DNA of 64,000 nucleotides, taken from contig NZ_SSYA01000003.1 of the NCBI RefSeq assembly GCF_004917065.1, positions 124,001 to 188,000 of the forward strand, read 5' to 3'. This document shows positions 15,906-29,700 of the stretch, piece by piece. Each line of letters starts with the position of its first letter. Within the stretch, counting starts at the first letter, position 1. The translations under genes and the position numbers were made by a program. The notes beneath the pieces are model-generated. The model was given only the letters and a program-made list of their open reading frames with translations, had not been told where the DNA came from and made no database searches. This DNA is from Geomonas ferrireducens. GTDB taxonomy: Bacteria > Desulfobacterota > Desulfuromonadia > Geobacterales > Geobacteraceae.

Positions 15906-17786
15906 TTACTTGTTGGTGAAGGCCTTGTCCACGCTGAACGGCATGGCCTGGTAGCCGGTCGTATCTTTAAGCTGGATCTCGACCGCCGGCTCTTTCTCGC
16001 CGTAGTTGAACTCCATGATGTACGGGTTCGGGTCGGTCTTGAATGCGCCGGTGGTGATGTCGAAATCGGCGCCGGCGGTCGCCGAGTAGACGAACACGGA
16101 GTCCTTGTCGGTCTGGTATTCGGTGAGCGAGGTCACCGGGCTGTACCAGCCGTTGCCGCGCTCTTTGCCGAATTCCCAGATCTGCTCGACGGTCATCTTC
16201 TTCTGGTCGATCTTGTAGATGACGGCGCGGGAGTATTTCATGCTCGGCAGGGCGGGCTGCTCCATGCCGCGGCTGTCGCCGTTGTCGAAGACGCTCACGT
16301 AGATGATGTCACCCTTGGACTTGCTGTCGATCTTGAACGCGGTGTGCTGCGTCCAGGTCCAGTCGAAACCACCCTCTTCGTTCTCGTAACCGGGGCACTT
16401 GGAGCCGCCTGCCTCGCATACGATCTTGTTACCCTTGGAATCGACAGGGGTCAGGAACTTGCCCTGGTATTCCTTCTTCCACCCCTCGGGGCTGCCCATG
16501 ATCCACTTCACCTGCTTGTCACGGCCGATCTTGACGACCGCCGACTGGTGGCGGGAGCTGATGATGATGGAATCGTCCTCGGCGTCATGGTCGACGCTGT
16601 TCACGTGCGCCCAGTTCCTGCCCGGTCCGACGCCGACGATGTCGCCGAACTTGTCGCTCGCGTCCTGCTTGGCGAGTTCCTCGGCGCTCATGGTGTGGCC
16701 TGCCTTGCTGGCGTCGATGTTGAGGCACACGGCACCCTGGTCGAGCACCTTCATGTTGACGTCGCGATACGGGTCGAGAATGTCGAAGAGGCGCCACTCG
16801 TCCTTGACGAGGCCGGTGTCAGGCTCGACCTCGATGATCACGTCGCGCACGGTGCGCACGTTTCTGCCGTCGGCGCGCTTCAGGTTGGAGCTCGCCACGC
16901 GGAGGAAGTAGTTGCCGTTGGGGGAGTTGTCCATGGAGTGGGAGAAGTCGTTGTAACCGGCGGGAAGCTCGCGGTTGAAGACTTCCTTGCCCATGATGTC
17001 GTACTTCACGTAGCGCTGGCCGAAGCCCCAGCTCATGGCACCGTCGTTGTTCTGCTTGAAGCCCATCATGACGCCCGCGTTGTAGATCGACTTCAGATCG
17101 TAGATGGTGTCGGGTTTCATGTACCAGCGGACTTCGCCCTTGGTGTCGACGATGAAGTTCTGCGGGTAGTAGTTCCACTCAAGTGCGCCGCCGGTCGGGT
17201 TGTTCCAGACCGCCCTGGTCCCTTTGCCCGCCTTGTGCAGGAAGTTGTTCACGAAATAAAGTCGGTCGCTGAACTTCTTGTCCACCTTTTTGACGTTAGC
17301 CCCGGAGAAGAGGGCGGCCTTCAGCGTCTTGGTGGCGTTCGGCTCGGAATACACCGGGGGGGCGTAGAGGGTGTAGCTTTCCTTGGCGTGCTCCCACTTG
17401 CCGTTGAAGAGCTTCGAGTACTCGACCTCGACCGTATTGACGTAGTCCGCATATAGACCGAAGACCGGGATGCCGCCGTGGGTCAGAAGATGCTTGTTGG
17501 CGACGCGGTACTTGATTTCCTGCCCGTCCGCCTTCGGGACGATCCGTACCGTGACGTCCTTGAGGACGTACCCGCCGTTTTTGATGATCGCGGTCAGGGG
17601 CGCGAGATCATAGGGGTTCATGACGACCTCGCCGAGTTTACCCTGAACCTGGTAGTCGACATGCGGGCCGCTCGCACCGCCGATGGCGAGCGCCATGGTC
17701 GGTACCGCCGCTCCGAGCATGGCGGAGCACAACACGAGCCGCGCCACTCTTCCGGTTTTCACCAATGCTGCTTTTCGACAGTTCAT
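15906..17786 (-). CDS. assT: Periplasmic arylsulfate sulfotransferase
   Basis: A 626-residue protein with a signal peptide (to TMALA). An N-terminal beta domain (residues about 45-150) precedes a beta-propeller catalytic domain. Likely active-site residues are His283 (DFSHSMD), His393 (WAHVNSVDHD), Arg412/His413 (SSRHQSAV) and His481 (WTQHTAF). The last corresponds to the catalytic His that is transiently sulfated in E. coli AssT. A Cys pair (C457 and C464, VCEAGGSKC) just before it matches the disulfide that AssT needs for activity. The enzyme moves sulfate from one phenol to another without PAPS. dsbI and dsbL lie immediately upstream, reproducing the enterobacterial assT-dsbL-dsbI set. Confidence 0.93.
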   Translation of the reverse strand: MNCRKAALVKTGRVARLVLCSAMLGAAVPTMALAIGGASGPHVDYQVQGKLGEVVMNPYDLAPLTAIIKNGGYVLKDVTVRIVPKADGQEIKYRVANKHLLTHGGIPVFGLYADYVNTVEVEYSKLFNGKWEHAKESYTLYAPPVYSEPNATKTLKAALFSGANVKKVDKKFSDRLYFVNNFLHKAGKGTRAVWNNPTGGALEWNYYPQNFIVDTKGEVRWYMKPDTIYDLKSIYNAGVMMGFKQNNDGAMSWGFGQRYVKYDIMGKEVFNRELPAGYNDFSHSMDNSPNGNYFLRVASSNLKRADGRNVRTVRDVIIEVEPDTGLVKDEWRLFDILDPYRDVNMKVLDQGAVCLNIDASKAGHTMSAEELAKQDASDKFGDIVGVGPGRNWAHVNSVDHDAEDDSIIISSRHQSAVVKIGRDKQVKWIMGSPEGWKKEYQGKFLTPVDSKGNKIVCEAGGSKCPGYENEEGGFDWTWTQHTAFKIDSKSKGDIIYVSVFDNGDSRGMEQPALPSMKYSRAVIYKIDQKKMTVEQIWEFGKERGNGWYSPVTSLTEYQTDKDSVFVYSATAGADFDITTGAFKTDPNPYIMEFNYGEKEPAVEIQLKDTTGYQAMPFSVDKAFTNK

Positions 17787-17845
17787 ACTGATCTCCTTTT
17801 TTGTTGTCGGGGGCGGACATGCCGCCCCTCACGCCGAGATTGTCG

Positions 17846-18553
17846 TTACGCCAAGTTGCCGGTGTAGCTGGACGTTTCTACGTGTGCTGCGGCTTGGCGC
17901 TTGCGCACCAGGGTGATGATCCAGCAGCCCGCCGCTACCAGAAGGGCCAGTAGGATGACGCCGAAGGTGATGACGGTGCACTGCGCCATGTTCATGAAGT
18001 GTGCGGGCGGCCAGAGGTACCACCCTTCGGAGTAGAAGTCGGTGATGGCCTTCTGCATGGAGCTCAGTTGCGCGCCGTCGGGAATGATCGGGTTGTCGTA
18101 GCCGCAGTCGCCCGTCGGCTTGAACCATTCCGGAGACCACTTGTCGAGCGGCAGGTGGAACGGGAAGGTGGGCTCCGGGGAGCACCCCTGCACGCCGAAG
18201 AGGTCGTCGCTGTGGGCGGCGTGGTGGATCTTGTTGAGCTTTATGCTGTAGAGAACACCCTTGAAGCTTCCCCAGATGGCGAACAGGTAGCCGGCGATCT
18301 TCAAGCCGGTGTTCGAAGGCTTGATGGCGGCGAGGATGCCGCCGAAGGCCATGGCGAAGAAGGCGAGCCTTATGTAGACGCACTGCTCGCAGGGCCTCAT
18401 GTAGAGCCAGATCTGGAACACCGAGTGGGCCAGGATAACCATGAAGAGGCTGAGCCCCGCCATGAAGATCCAGAGAAACCGCTTGTCCTGCCAATTGCTG
18501 ATGGTACCTACCGGGTCCGACCTGAAGTTGCCGATCATTTCTGAGAGTTTCAC
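17846..18553 (-). CDS. dsbI: DsbI (DsbB-like) quinone-linked oxidase of DsbL
   Basis: A 235-residue inner-membrane protein with about four or five hydrophobic segments. The first redox pair is in RPCEQCVYIRLAF, matching DsbB's CXXC loop followed by conserved Arg. The second pair lies in a long periplasmic loop (GCSPEP and TGDCGYDN). It should reoxidise DsbL and pass electrons to quinone. Its start is 11 bases after the dsbL stop and its stop 59 bases before the assT start, so the three are co-transcribed and dedicated to AssT folding, as in uropathogenic E. coli. Confidence 0.9.
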   Translation of the reverse strand: MKLSEMIGNFRSDPVGTISNWQDKRFLWIFMAGLSLFMVILAHSVFQIWLYMRPCEQCVYIRLAFFAMAFGGILAAIKPSNTGLKIAGYLFAIWGSFKGVLYSIKLNKIHHAAHSDDLFGVQGCSPEPTFPFHLPLDKWSPEWFKPTGDCGYDNPIIPDGAQLSSMQKAITDFYSEGWYLWPPAHFMNMAQCTVITFGVILLALLVAAGCWIITLVRKRQAAAHVETSSYTGNLA

Positions 18554-18564
18554 GACGCGTCTCC

Positions 18565-19227
18565 TTATTTGGTCTTCAGCTCGTTGATAAGCTTCAGCAT
18601 GCCGTCTATGGAGGTGATGTTCTTGGTCATGATGAGGTACTTGCCGTTGACGACGAAGCCGGGGACGCCCTGGACCTTGGCGACGTCATAGGACTGGTCC
18701 CACTCTTTCAGCAGCGCCTTGACCTTGGGATCCGCTTTTGCCTTGTCGAACTCGGCCTTGCTCATGCCGACTGCGTCGAGACCGGTCTTAAGGTAGGCGT
18801 CGGGGCCCGCATCCCAGCGCTCTTTCTTGTCGTGGTAGGCGGTGTAGTAGGCCATCTTCGCTTTTTTCAGCAGGGATTTTTCGGTGTAAAGATCGCGGTC
18901 GGAGAGGCCGGCCTTCTGGTCTTTCAGGAGCAGTACTGCGAAGAGCTCGCTACCTTGAACGCCGTATTTACCCTTGGTCTTCAGATGGAAGGGGCGGAAC
19001 TTGAGATCGCTCGGCAGCTTGGGAACCAGGTTCGGAGTGATCTTTTTGTCGTACTTGTAGCAGAAGGGGCAGTCGTAGCTGAACACCTTGATCAGGGTGC
19101 CCTGGGCGTTCGGGATCGGTTTGGCGAGCTTCACGTAGTCGGTCCCTTCGGTGAAGGCGAAGCTGGTTGCGGCGAAAAGGGCTACGAGGGCAAAACTTGC
19201 GGCGATTTTTTTGACGAATTTGAACAT
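18565..19227 (-). CDS. dsbL: DsbL (DsbA-like) thiol oxidase
   Basis: A 220-residue periplasmic protein with a signal peptide (to SFAFTEG). It has a thioredoxin fold with active site YDCPFCYKYD and cis-Pro loop GVPGFVVNG. The CPFC dipeptide is that of DsbL rather than the CPHC of general DsbA. Its surface is Lys-rich, another DsbL trait. It is the first gene of the run and introduces the disulfide into AssT. An AGGAGAGA ribosome site precedes the ATG. Regulation is not evident; no clear promoter is visible in the AT-rich region upstream. Confidence 0.9.
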   Translation of the reverse strand: MFKFVKKIAASFALVALFAATSFAFTEGTDYVKLAKPIPNAQGTLIKVFSYDCPFCYKYDKKITPNLVPKLPSDLKFRPFHLKTKGKYGVQGSELFAVLLLKDQKAGLSDRDLYTEKSLLKKAKMAYYTAYHDKKERWDAGPDAYLKTGLDAVGMSKAEFDKAKADPKVKALLKEWDQSYDVAKVQGVPGFVVNGKYLIMTKNITSIDGMLKLINELKTK

Positions 19228-19810
19228 GATCTCTCTCCTTTGTGACTGTGACGTATGGTTGTTAATGCTGTTCCTGGCCTCGTTCGGTATCGTTTGACAT
19301 GCGGTTGCGGTGTCTCCCTCCTTTCCTCCTGGTGCCGGTTTGGTGATAGTGCTTGCCGTGTTTATACTGTTGTTGTGAACCTGACTGCTGATTTGTGCGG
19401 TTAGCTGGCCTTGCTGGTTTCTTTTGAGGTCATATTTTGCTTTTTGGTTTATTTAACAAAACCAAAAGCTGGTCGTCAAGCATTTTTTTTACGTTTTTTT
19501 TGCTGCCGCCGCTGCCGCTTCCTGCAGAAGCATTTCCGTGCTCTGCTGGTCCGCGAGCGAGAGGTTGGTAAGTCAGCTAAACTGAGGGGTTACGGGGAAA
19601 TTGAGCTGTGTGTAAAGCTGGTTGGTAAGTGCAGTCGCGTGATGATGGGGGAGGCTTGAAGGGGATTAGGACTTTTCGGTTTACATCGTTTGTTATATTG
19701 AAGTAAACTAAATCGGCTTTCCGGCGCAGTCAGCTGTGGATGCGGAAGCTTTTGTGCAAGCCGGACATGCCGTTTCACGAACCAGCGAACAGTTTTGACG
19801 AGGGTGCCCT
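19228..19810. other. AT-rich divergent intergenic region
   Basis: 583 bases between divergent dsbL and a sensor kinase, without a supported gene. It is noticeably lower in GC than its surroundings. An AT-rich inverted repeat lies at 19439-19469 (GCTTTTTGGTTT / AAAACCAAAAGC), another (GTTTAC / GTAAAC) at 19679-19708. Both could be operators or, for the first, a weak hairpin. Confidence 0.5.
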
Positions 19811-21544
19811 ATGAAGCAATTTCTCGAAGCGAGCAAAAGCCGTATCGTTATCGTCACCTATGTGCTGCTCTTCTGCATGTTCTGCTTCTTTTCCTTGATG
19901 GATCTGCACAAGAGGACTTCCGACTACGCCTACTTCGCCAACAAGATCAATAGTTTCATCCAGCATGCGCATGACAGTGAAGCCGAGTACCTCTGCTCGC
20001 GCCTGGTCAACTACGTAAGCACCATCGCAAAAGAGAAACACTTCGCCGAACTGCTGAAGGCAGGCGATGCGAAAGCCCTGGAGAAGGCGGCAGAACCGGT
20101 TTTCTACGATTTCGGGAAACGCTACGTTCCGGTCATCTCGGTTCTGATCTATGACGGCAACGGTAAACTCAAATACCACATGACCCCGCCATCCATAGAA
20201 CATGATCCTGAAAGCTTACGACCCAATGTGAGCAAGGATGTCTTCGCCACTAAAAAATACACCTACGGCTATGAAACCAACCTCGTTCCCCTCTACTTCT
20301 GCACCGTTCTTCCGGTGCGGGACGCTCGCTCGGAAGTGGTGGGTACGATCGAGATCGGTGTGGACCTGTCGTTTTTTCACTACAACCTGAAATGGTTTTT
20401 GCACGACGTGAAGACGGCCATCTTCTCCGACGGAAAATTCCTTGAAGTTGACACCGGGTACAAAACGGATTCCGCAGAATACGTCTATGACTATTACAAA
20501 AGACTAAAAGCCAACGACGCCGCGTTCTTCAACCAGATCAAAAAACAGATTGATTTCCGATGGACGAAAAACGATATTCAGATCGGGAACAAGTACTATC
20601 TGGTGAGCACCTCCCAGGTCCTGAGAGACAACGCAGGGCGTGAAGTCGGCAAGTATCTTGTCGCCTACGACATGACGGAACTGCGGAACCGGCACTGGGG
20701 CTATTTCTATGCATGGCTGCTGTTCTTCGCCATCACCGCCTGCGTCATGCTCTGTATCAACTTGGTCGGTTTCAGAAAGTATGAGCGTATCATCACGGAT
20801 CAGAGTAAGATGCTGTCCCAGCGCTCGAAGCAGTGTGCACTCGGCGAAATGCTGGGACACATAGGTCACCAATGGCGGCAGCCTCTATACAACCTGTCTC
20901 TCATCGTTCAGAACATCGGGCTGCAGAACCAGTTCGGTAAACTGGATGACGCCATGCTCAACAAGCAGATCACCCAGGCGAATCAGAACATCGAGTACAT
21001 GTCGAACATAATCGACGACTGGCGTTCGCTGCTTATGTCAGGCAGCAGCCGGACCTTGATCGAGCTGCAAAGTTCCGTCGAGCGTGCCATTGCTATGGTT
21101 GCACCGGTCATGGAGCAGAGCCGGGTCACCATCGAGAACCGTATCACGGCGCCGGTGTACACCATGGGCTTCGTGAACGACCTGGTTCAGCTGACCATTA
21201 ACGTGCTTTTGAATGCGCGCGACCAGCTCTCTATGCTGCAAGGGGACCGCTTCATCCTGCTTTCCTCAAGCGAGGAGGCTGAAGGGGTGGTGACGGTCAC
21301 CTTTCAGGACAACGGCGGCGGGATCCCCGATCACCTGTTGAAACGCATCTTCGAGCCTTATGTCACCACCAAGGACAAGGCCGACGGCACAGGACTTGGA
21401 CTGTATCTGTGCCACCAGATCGTCGACAATCTCGACCATGGCAAAGTCTGGGCGGAGAACCGGTCCTTTGAACTGCATGGGGAAACGCGCTATGGCGCCT
21501 GCATCTGTCTGCAGTTCGCCAGAACAACCGAGGGAGGTAAATAG
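19811..21544 (+). CDS. Membrane sensor histidine kinase with periplasmic Cache-like domain
   Basis: A 577-residue kinase. Transmembrane helix 1 is at about 12-30. A large periplasmic sensor domain (about 31-295) has double-Cache-like features such as VISVLIYDGNGKLKYHM and VVGTIEIGVDLSFF. Transmembrane helix 2 is at about 298-322. The DHp H-box GHIGHQWRQPLYNLSL is of the HQWRQPL type. The ATPase region has N-box LLNARDQL, G1 DNGGGIP, F-box IFEPYVTT and G2 GTGLGLYL. It forms an operon with the regulator starting 1 base after its stop. Cache domains bind small carboxylates or amino acids, but the ligand is unknown. Confidence 0.9.
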   Translation: MKQFLEASKSRIVIVTYVLLFCMFCFFSLMDLHKRTSDYAYFANKINSFIQHAHDSEAEYLCSRLVNYVSTIAKEKHFAELLKAGDAKALEKAAEPVFYDFGKRYVPVISVLIYDGNGKLKYHMTPPSIEHDPESLRPNVSKDVFATKKYTYGYETNLVPLYFCTVLPVRDARSEVVGTIEIGVDLSFFHYNLKWFLHDVKTAIFSDGKFLEVDTGYKTDSAEYVYDYYKRLKANDAAFFNQIKKQIDFRWTKNDIQIGNKYYLVSTSQVLRDNAGREVGKYLVAYDMTELRNRHWGYFYAWLLFFAITACVMLCINLVGFRKYERIITDQSKMLSQRSKQCALGEMLGHIGHQWRQPLYNLSLIVQNIGLQNQFGKLDDAMLNKQITQANQNIEYMSNIIDDWRSLLMSGSSRTLIELQSSVERAIAMVAPVMEQSRVTIENRITAPVYTMGFVNDLVQLTINVLLNARDQLSMLQGDRFILLSSSEEAEGVVTVTFQDNGGGIPDHLLKRIFEPYVTTKDKADGTGLGLYLCHQIVDNLDHGKVWAENRSFELHGETRYGACICLQFARTTEGGK

Positions 21545-21545
21545 T

Positions 21546-22208
21546 ATGAACGTCACCGCCTTGCAACAGATGACGGTGCTCTTTGTTGATGACGAGGAGA
21601 CTGCGCGGGAGCAGATGAAGATGGTCCTGAGCAGTTTTTGCAAAAACACGATCTGCGTGGGTAGCGCCGATCAGGCCCTGACAGCACTGGAGGAGCATCA
21701 CCCGGATATAGTGCTCACCGACATCCGTATGCCCGGCTTGTCAGGTATAGAGCTCCTCAATGCCGTGAAGCAGAAGGACCCGGCGGTCGCCGTAGTCATG
21801 GTTTCGGCCCACTCGGAGTCGGAGTACCTGCTGGACGCGTTTCGCTACAAGGCGGACGGCTACCTGCTGAAACCGTTCAACTTCCACGACCTGCTCGAGC
21901 TGCTTTCCGACATAGCGACAGAGAAGGTAGCCGCCGGCAAGGACTCCGGCAACGGCCCGGAAAAGAAGGAGTTCGTCCTCAGAATTCTCGATACCCTCGG
22001 TGGAAGACGCGCCGAGATCATGGAGTACGTCATCAACCATCTCGACGAGGAGAACCTGTTCCACGGCACCTACGACGAGGTTGCGGAGGCGCTGAGTGCC
22101 AGCAAGCCCACCGTGGTGGCTACCTTTCAGATCATGCTGGAAAAGAAGGTGCTGACCCGGCTCAAGTACGGAACGTACCGCATGAACGTGGAGGAGCTCT
22201 CCGACTGA
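21546..22208 (+). CDS. Response regulator with RepL-like winged-helix output domain
   Basis: A 220-residue regulator. Its receiver domain (about 8-125) has acidic residues VDDEE, phospho-acceptor Asp in VLTDIRMPG and Lys in LKPF. The C-terminal domain (about 140-220: IMEYVINHLDEENLFHGTYDEVAEALSASKPTVVATFQIMLEK) resembles the winged helix of RepL-type replication proteins. That is a known but uncommon output fused to receivers. The ATG at 21546 has GGGAGG upstream and lies 1 base after the kinase stop, so the two are translationally coupled. Function is presumably transcriptional; targets unknown. Confidence 0.8.
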   Translation: MNVTALQQMTVLFVDDEETAREQMKMVLSSFCKNTICVGSADQALTALEEHHPDIVLTDIRMPGLSGIELLNAVKQKDPAVAVVMVSAHSESEYLLDAFRYKADGYLLKPFNFHDLLELLSDIATEKVAAGKDSGNGPEKKEFVLRILDTLGGRRAEIMEYVINHLDEENLFHGTYDEVAEALSASKPTVVATFQIMLEKKVLTRLKYGTYRMNVEELSD

Positions 22209-22240
22209 GCTTGAACCTGCACCTTCCTGGTCACCCTCAT

Positions 22241-22561
22241 ATGAATGACACCGTCTATTCGACTTACAGCCACATCTACGCCGTGGTTGCCGCGATCCCG
22301 AAGGGGAAGGTGGCGACCTACGGCCAGGTGGCGCTTTTGGCCGGCCTGCCGGGGCGGGCGCGCCAGGTGGGCTACGCCCTGCACGCACTTGCCGACCCGT
22401 CGCTTCCCTGGCATCGCGTGGTGAACGCCAAGGGAGAGATCAGCCTGCGCTCCGGCGGAAGCGAGGGGGACCGTGTGCAGCGGCTGCGTCTTGAGGCGGA
22501 GAGTGTCGTTTTCGACCGGTGCGGGCGCATCGATCTTGAGCGTTACCGCTGGCGGCCATGA
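22241..22561 (+). CDS. Alkyltransferase-like (ATL) DNA-binding protein
   Basis: A 106-residue protein matching the DNA-binding domain of O6-alkylguanine transferases: IPKGKVATYGQVALLAGLPGRARQVGYAL, then LPWHRVVNAKGEIS. The active-site Cys of the PCHRV motif is Trp (PWHRV), which defines ATLs. These bind alkylated guanine without repairing it and hand it to nucleotide excision repair. No ribosome site marks the ATG at 22241. A TTG at 22211, just after the regulator stop, is an alternative start. It is probably co-transcribed with the kinase/regulator pair but functionally separate. Confidence 0.9.
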   Translation: MNDTVYSTYSHIYAVVAAIPKGKVATYGQVALLAGLPGRARQVGYALHALADPSLPWHRVVNAKGEISLRSGGSEGDRVQRLRLEAESVVFDRCGRIDLERYRWRP

Positions 22562-22679
22562 TGCTCACCCCGTCTCGTTTCTTGCACGTGCTCTAACAAC
22601 CCATCACGCTGTAACTGTCACGCCTGCAGAATGCAAATCTTTTCCCCCGCAATGACAGTAGCGTTACCTTTACCGCTAA

Positions 22680-25007
<2,328 letters not shown>

Positions 25008-25174
25008 TTTAAGGGGAGCTTGCGGGACGCGAGGTTTCGCGAGCGCAGCAGCTGCCGCAGCGTACCCGCCCCCGGAGGGGGAGGGACGGGGAGGGGGAGC
25101 GTAGCGGCTTGATCCGGCTTCCGCCTCCCCCCCGGGGGGAGGTGCATGTAGCGTGCACAGCTGATCAGGAAAAA

Positions 25175-25207
25175 GAAAAGGCACTTGGGAAAGTCCCAAG
25201 TGCCTTT
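25175..25207. terminator. Bidirectional terminator between katG and gltD
   Basis: Stem AAAGGCACTTGGGA / TCCCAAGTGCCTTT with a 3-base loop, A-run before and T-run after. It serves both convergent genes. Confidence 0.9.
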
Positions 25208-25230
25208 TGTCGTTTTATCGGAAAGGGCCG

Positions 25231-26712
<1,482 letters not shown>

Positions 26713-26751
26713 AGCTATTTCCTATCTGAAGAAATCAGTCGATCTTCTTTT

Positions 26752-29700
26752 CTAGTGCGCCGCCTGGCGTGCGTTCTCTTCGAAGGCTGCGGAGAGTGCG
26801 TCGTCGCCGGTAAGCCCGGCCGCCTTGGCACGCTCGATGGCCAGGAGCACCCGCTTGTAGTCCGTCGGCATGACCTTGACGAACTTGTGGGCGTGGGTTT
26901 TCCAGTCGTGCAGGATGCGGGTGGCGCGTGCGCTGCCGGTCCTTTTCGCGTGCTGGGAGATCATCTCCTTGAGGGTCTCGAGGTCCTGCTCTTCGAGCTG
27001 CTCAAGTTTCACCATCTCGGTGTTGCAGCGCTCCTTGAAGTCCCCCGCGCTGTCGAGGACGTAGGCGACCCCGCCACTCATCCCCGCCGCGAAGTTCCTT
27101 CCTGTCTCGCCGAGCACCACGACGGTGCCGCCGGTCATGTACTCGCAACCGTGGTCGCCGACGCCTTCCACCACCGCGCTCACGCCCGAGTTCCTTACGC
27201 AGAAGCGTTCACCGGCGATCCCGCTGATGTAGGCGGTGCCGCTCGTGGCGCCGTAAAGGGCGACGTTGCCGGCGATGATGTTCTCCTCGGCCTTGAACGG
27301 CGAGCCGTCCGGCGGGTAGACGACGATGGTGCCGCCGCTAAGCCCCTTGCCGACGTAGTCGTTCGCGTCGCCGGCAAGCTCGAGGGTCATCCCTTTCGGA
27401 ACGAAGGCGCCGAAGCTCTGGCCTGCGGAGCCGTGGAACTTGAGCCTGATGGTGTCGTCGGGGAGCCCTTCCGCACCGTAGGTACGGGTGACCTCGTTGC
27501 CGACGATGGTGCCGACCACGCGGTCGACGTTGGTGATGGCGACCTCAGCGCTCACCTTCTCGCCCTTCTCGATGGCCGGCTTGCAGATATCGAGGAGCTT
27601 CGTCATGTCGAGGGACTTGTCGAGACCGTGGTCCTGGCTCTCGGTGCAGTAGCGGCTTCCCTTGATACCCATCTGCGGCTGGTACAGCACGTTGCTGAAG
27701 TCGAGTCCCTGTGCCTTCCAGTGGGCGACGGCCCGCTTGGGCTCCAGGCGGTTCGCGCGGCCGACCATGTCGTTGAAGGTGCGGAAGCCGAGTTCGGCCA
27801 TGATCTCGCGCACTTCCTGCGCGATGAAGCGCATGTAGTTGACCACGTACTCGGGCTTGCCCGAAAAGTTCTTCCTGAGCTCCGGGTCCTGCGTCGCGAC
27901 GCCGGCCGGGCAGGTGTTGCTGTGGCAGACGCGCATCATGACGCAACCAAGGGTAACAAGCGGCGCGGTGGCGAAGCCGAATTCCTCGGCGCCCAAAAGC
28001 GCGGCGATGGCGACGTCGCGGCCGGTCTTAAGCTGGCCGTCGACCTCGACGATGATGCGGCTTCTCAGGTTGTTGAGGACCAGCGTCTGGTGCGTTTCGG
28101 CAAGACCCAGCTCCCAAGGAAGCCCCGCGTGCTTGATCGAGGAGAGCGGGGAGGCGCCGGTGCCGCCGTCGTAGCCCGAGACGAGTACCACGTCGGCGTG
28201 CGCCTTGGCCACGCCGGCCGCGATGGTGCCGACGCCGACCTCGGAGACCAGCTTCACGCTGATCCTCGCGCGGCGGTTCGCGTTCTTCAGGTCGTGGATC
28301 AGCTCCGCCAGGTCCTCGATGGAGTAGATGTCGTGGTGCGGCGGCGGCGAAACGAGGCCGACGCCCGGGGTGGTGTGGCGGGTCTTCGCAACCCACGGGT
28401 ACACCTTGTGTCCCGGAAGCTCGCCACCTTCGCCCGGCTTGGCACCCTGGGCCATCTTGATCTGCAGCTCGCTCGCGTTGGAGAGGTAGTTGCTGGTGAC
28501 GCCGAAGCGCCCCGAGGCGACCTGCTTGATGGCGCTGTTCTTGGAGTCCCCCTCGGCGTTGGTCCAGGTGAAGCGCTCCGGATCCTCGCCGCCTTCGCCG
28601 GTGTTGGAGCGGCCGCCGATCCTGTTCATGGCGATGGCGAGCGCCTCGTGCGCCTCCTGGCTGATGGAGCCGTAGGACATGGCGCCGGTCTTGAAGCGCT
28701 TCATGATCTCCTCGACCGACTCGACCTCTTCGATGGGGACAGGGATGCGGATCTCGGTGTTGAAGTCGAGAAGGCCCCTCAAGGTGTAGAGACGCTCGTT
28801 CTGCTCGTCGATCAGCTGCGAGAAGACCTTGAACTCCTTGTAGTCGTTGGTCCTGGTCGCCTTCTGCAGCGCCTGGATGGTGAGCGGGTTGAAGAGGTGC
28901 TCCTCACCCTCCTTGCGCCACTGGTACTGGCCGCCCGGGTCGAGGGTCGGGTCGGCCGGGACGCGGTGCGGGTACGCCTTTTTGTGGCGCTGCAAAAGCT
29001 CCTGGGCGATGCCGGAGAGGTCGATGCCGCCGATCCTGGACGGGGTCCAGGTGAAGTACTTGTCGATCAGCGACTGGTGCAGGCCGACTGCTTCGCAGAT
29101 CTGGGCGCCGCGGTAGCTCTGGATGGTGGAGATACCCATCTTCGCCATGGTCTTCACGATCCCCTTGATGGAGGCCTTGATGAAGTTCTTGACGCCGGTC
29201 TTGTAGTCGATGCCGGTGAGCATCCCCTCCTTGATCATGTCGTCGATGGACTCGAAGGCGAGGTAGGGGTTGATGGCGGTCACGCCGTAGCCCAAAAGGA
29301 CGGCGAAGTGGTGCACCTCGCGCGGCTCGCCCGACTCGAGAATCAGGGATGCGTGGGTCCTCGTCGCGGTGCGGATCAGGTGGTGGTGCAGGCCGGCCAC
29401 GGCGAGCAGGGCCGGCAGCGCCGCGTACTCCTCGTTCACGCCGCGGTCGGAGAGGATGAGGACGGTGGTCCCCATCTCGATGTGGCGGATCGCGCTGGAG
29501 AAGAGGCTGTCGAGCGCCTTCTCCATCCCTTCGGCGCCGTCGGCGGCCTTGAAGAGCAGGGAAAGGGTGGCGGTCTTGAAGCCGGGGCGGTCGAGGCTCC
29601 TGATCTTCTCCATGTCCTCGTTGGTGAGGATCGGGTGCTCGAGGCGGATGACGCGTGCGCTCGTCGCCGACGGCTTCAGAAGGTTCGACTCGGAGCCGAT

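Noticed and set aside
16344-17456. A 370-codon plus-strand frame
   Set aside because: Antisense to assT, whose catalytic residues and family match are clear.
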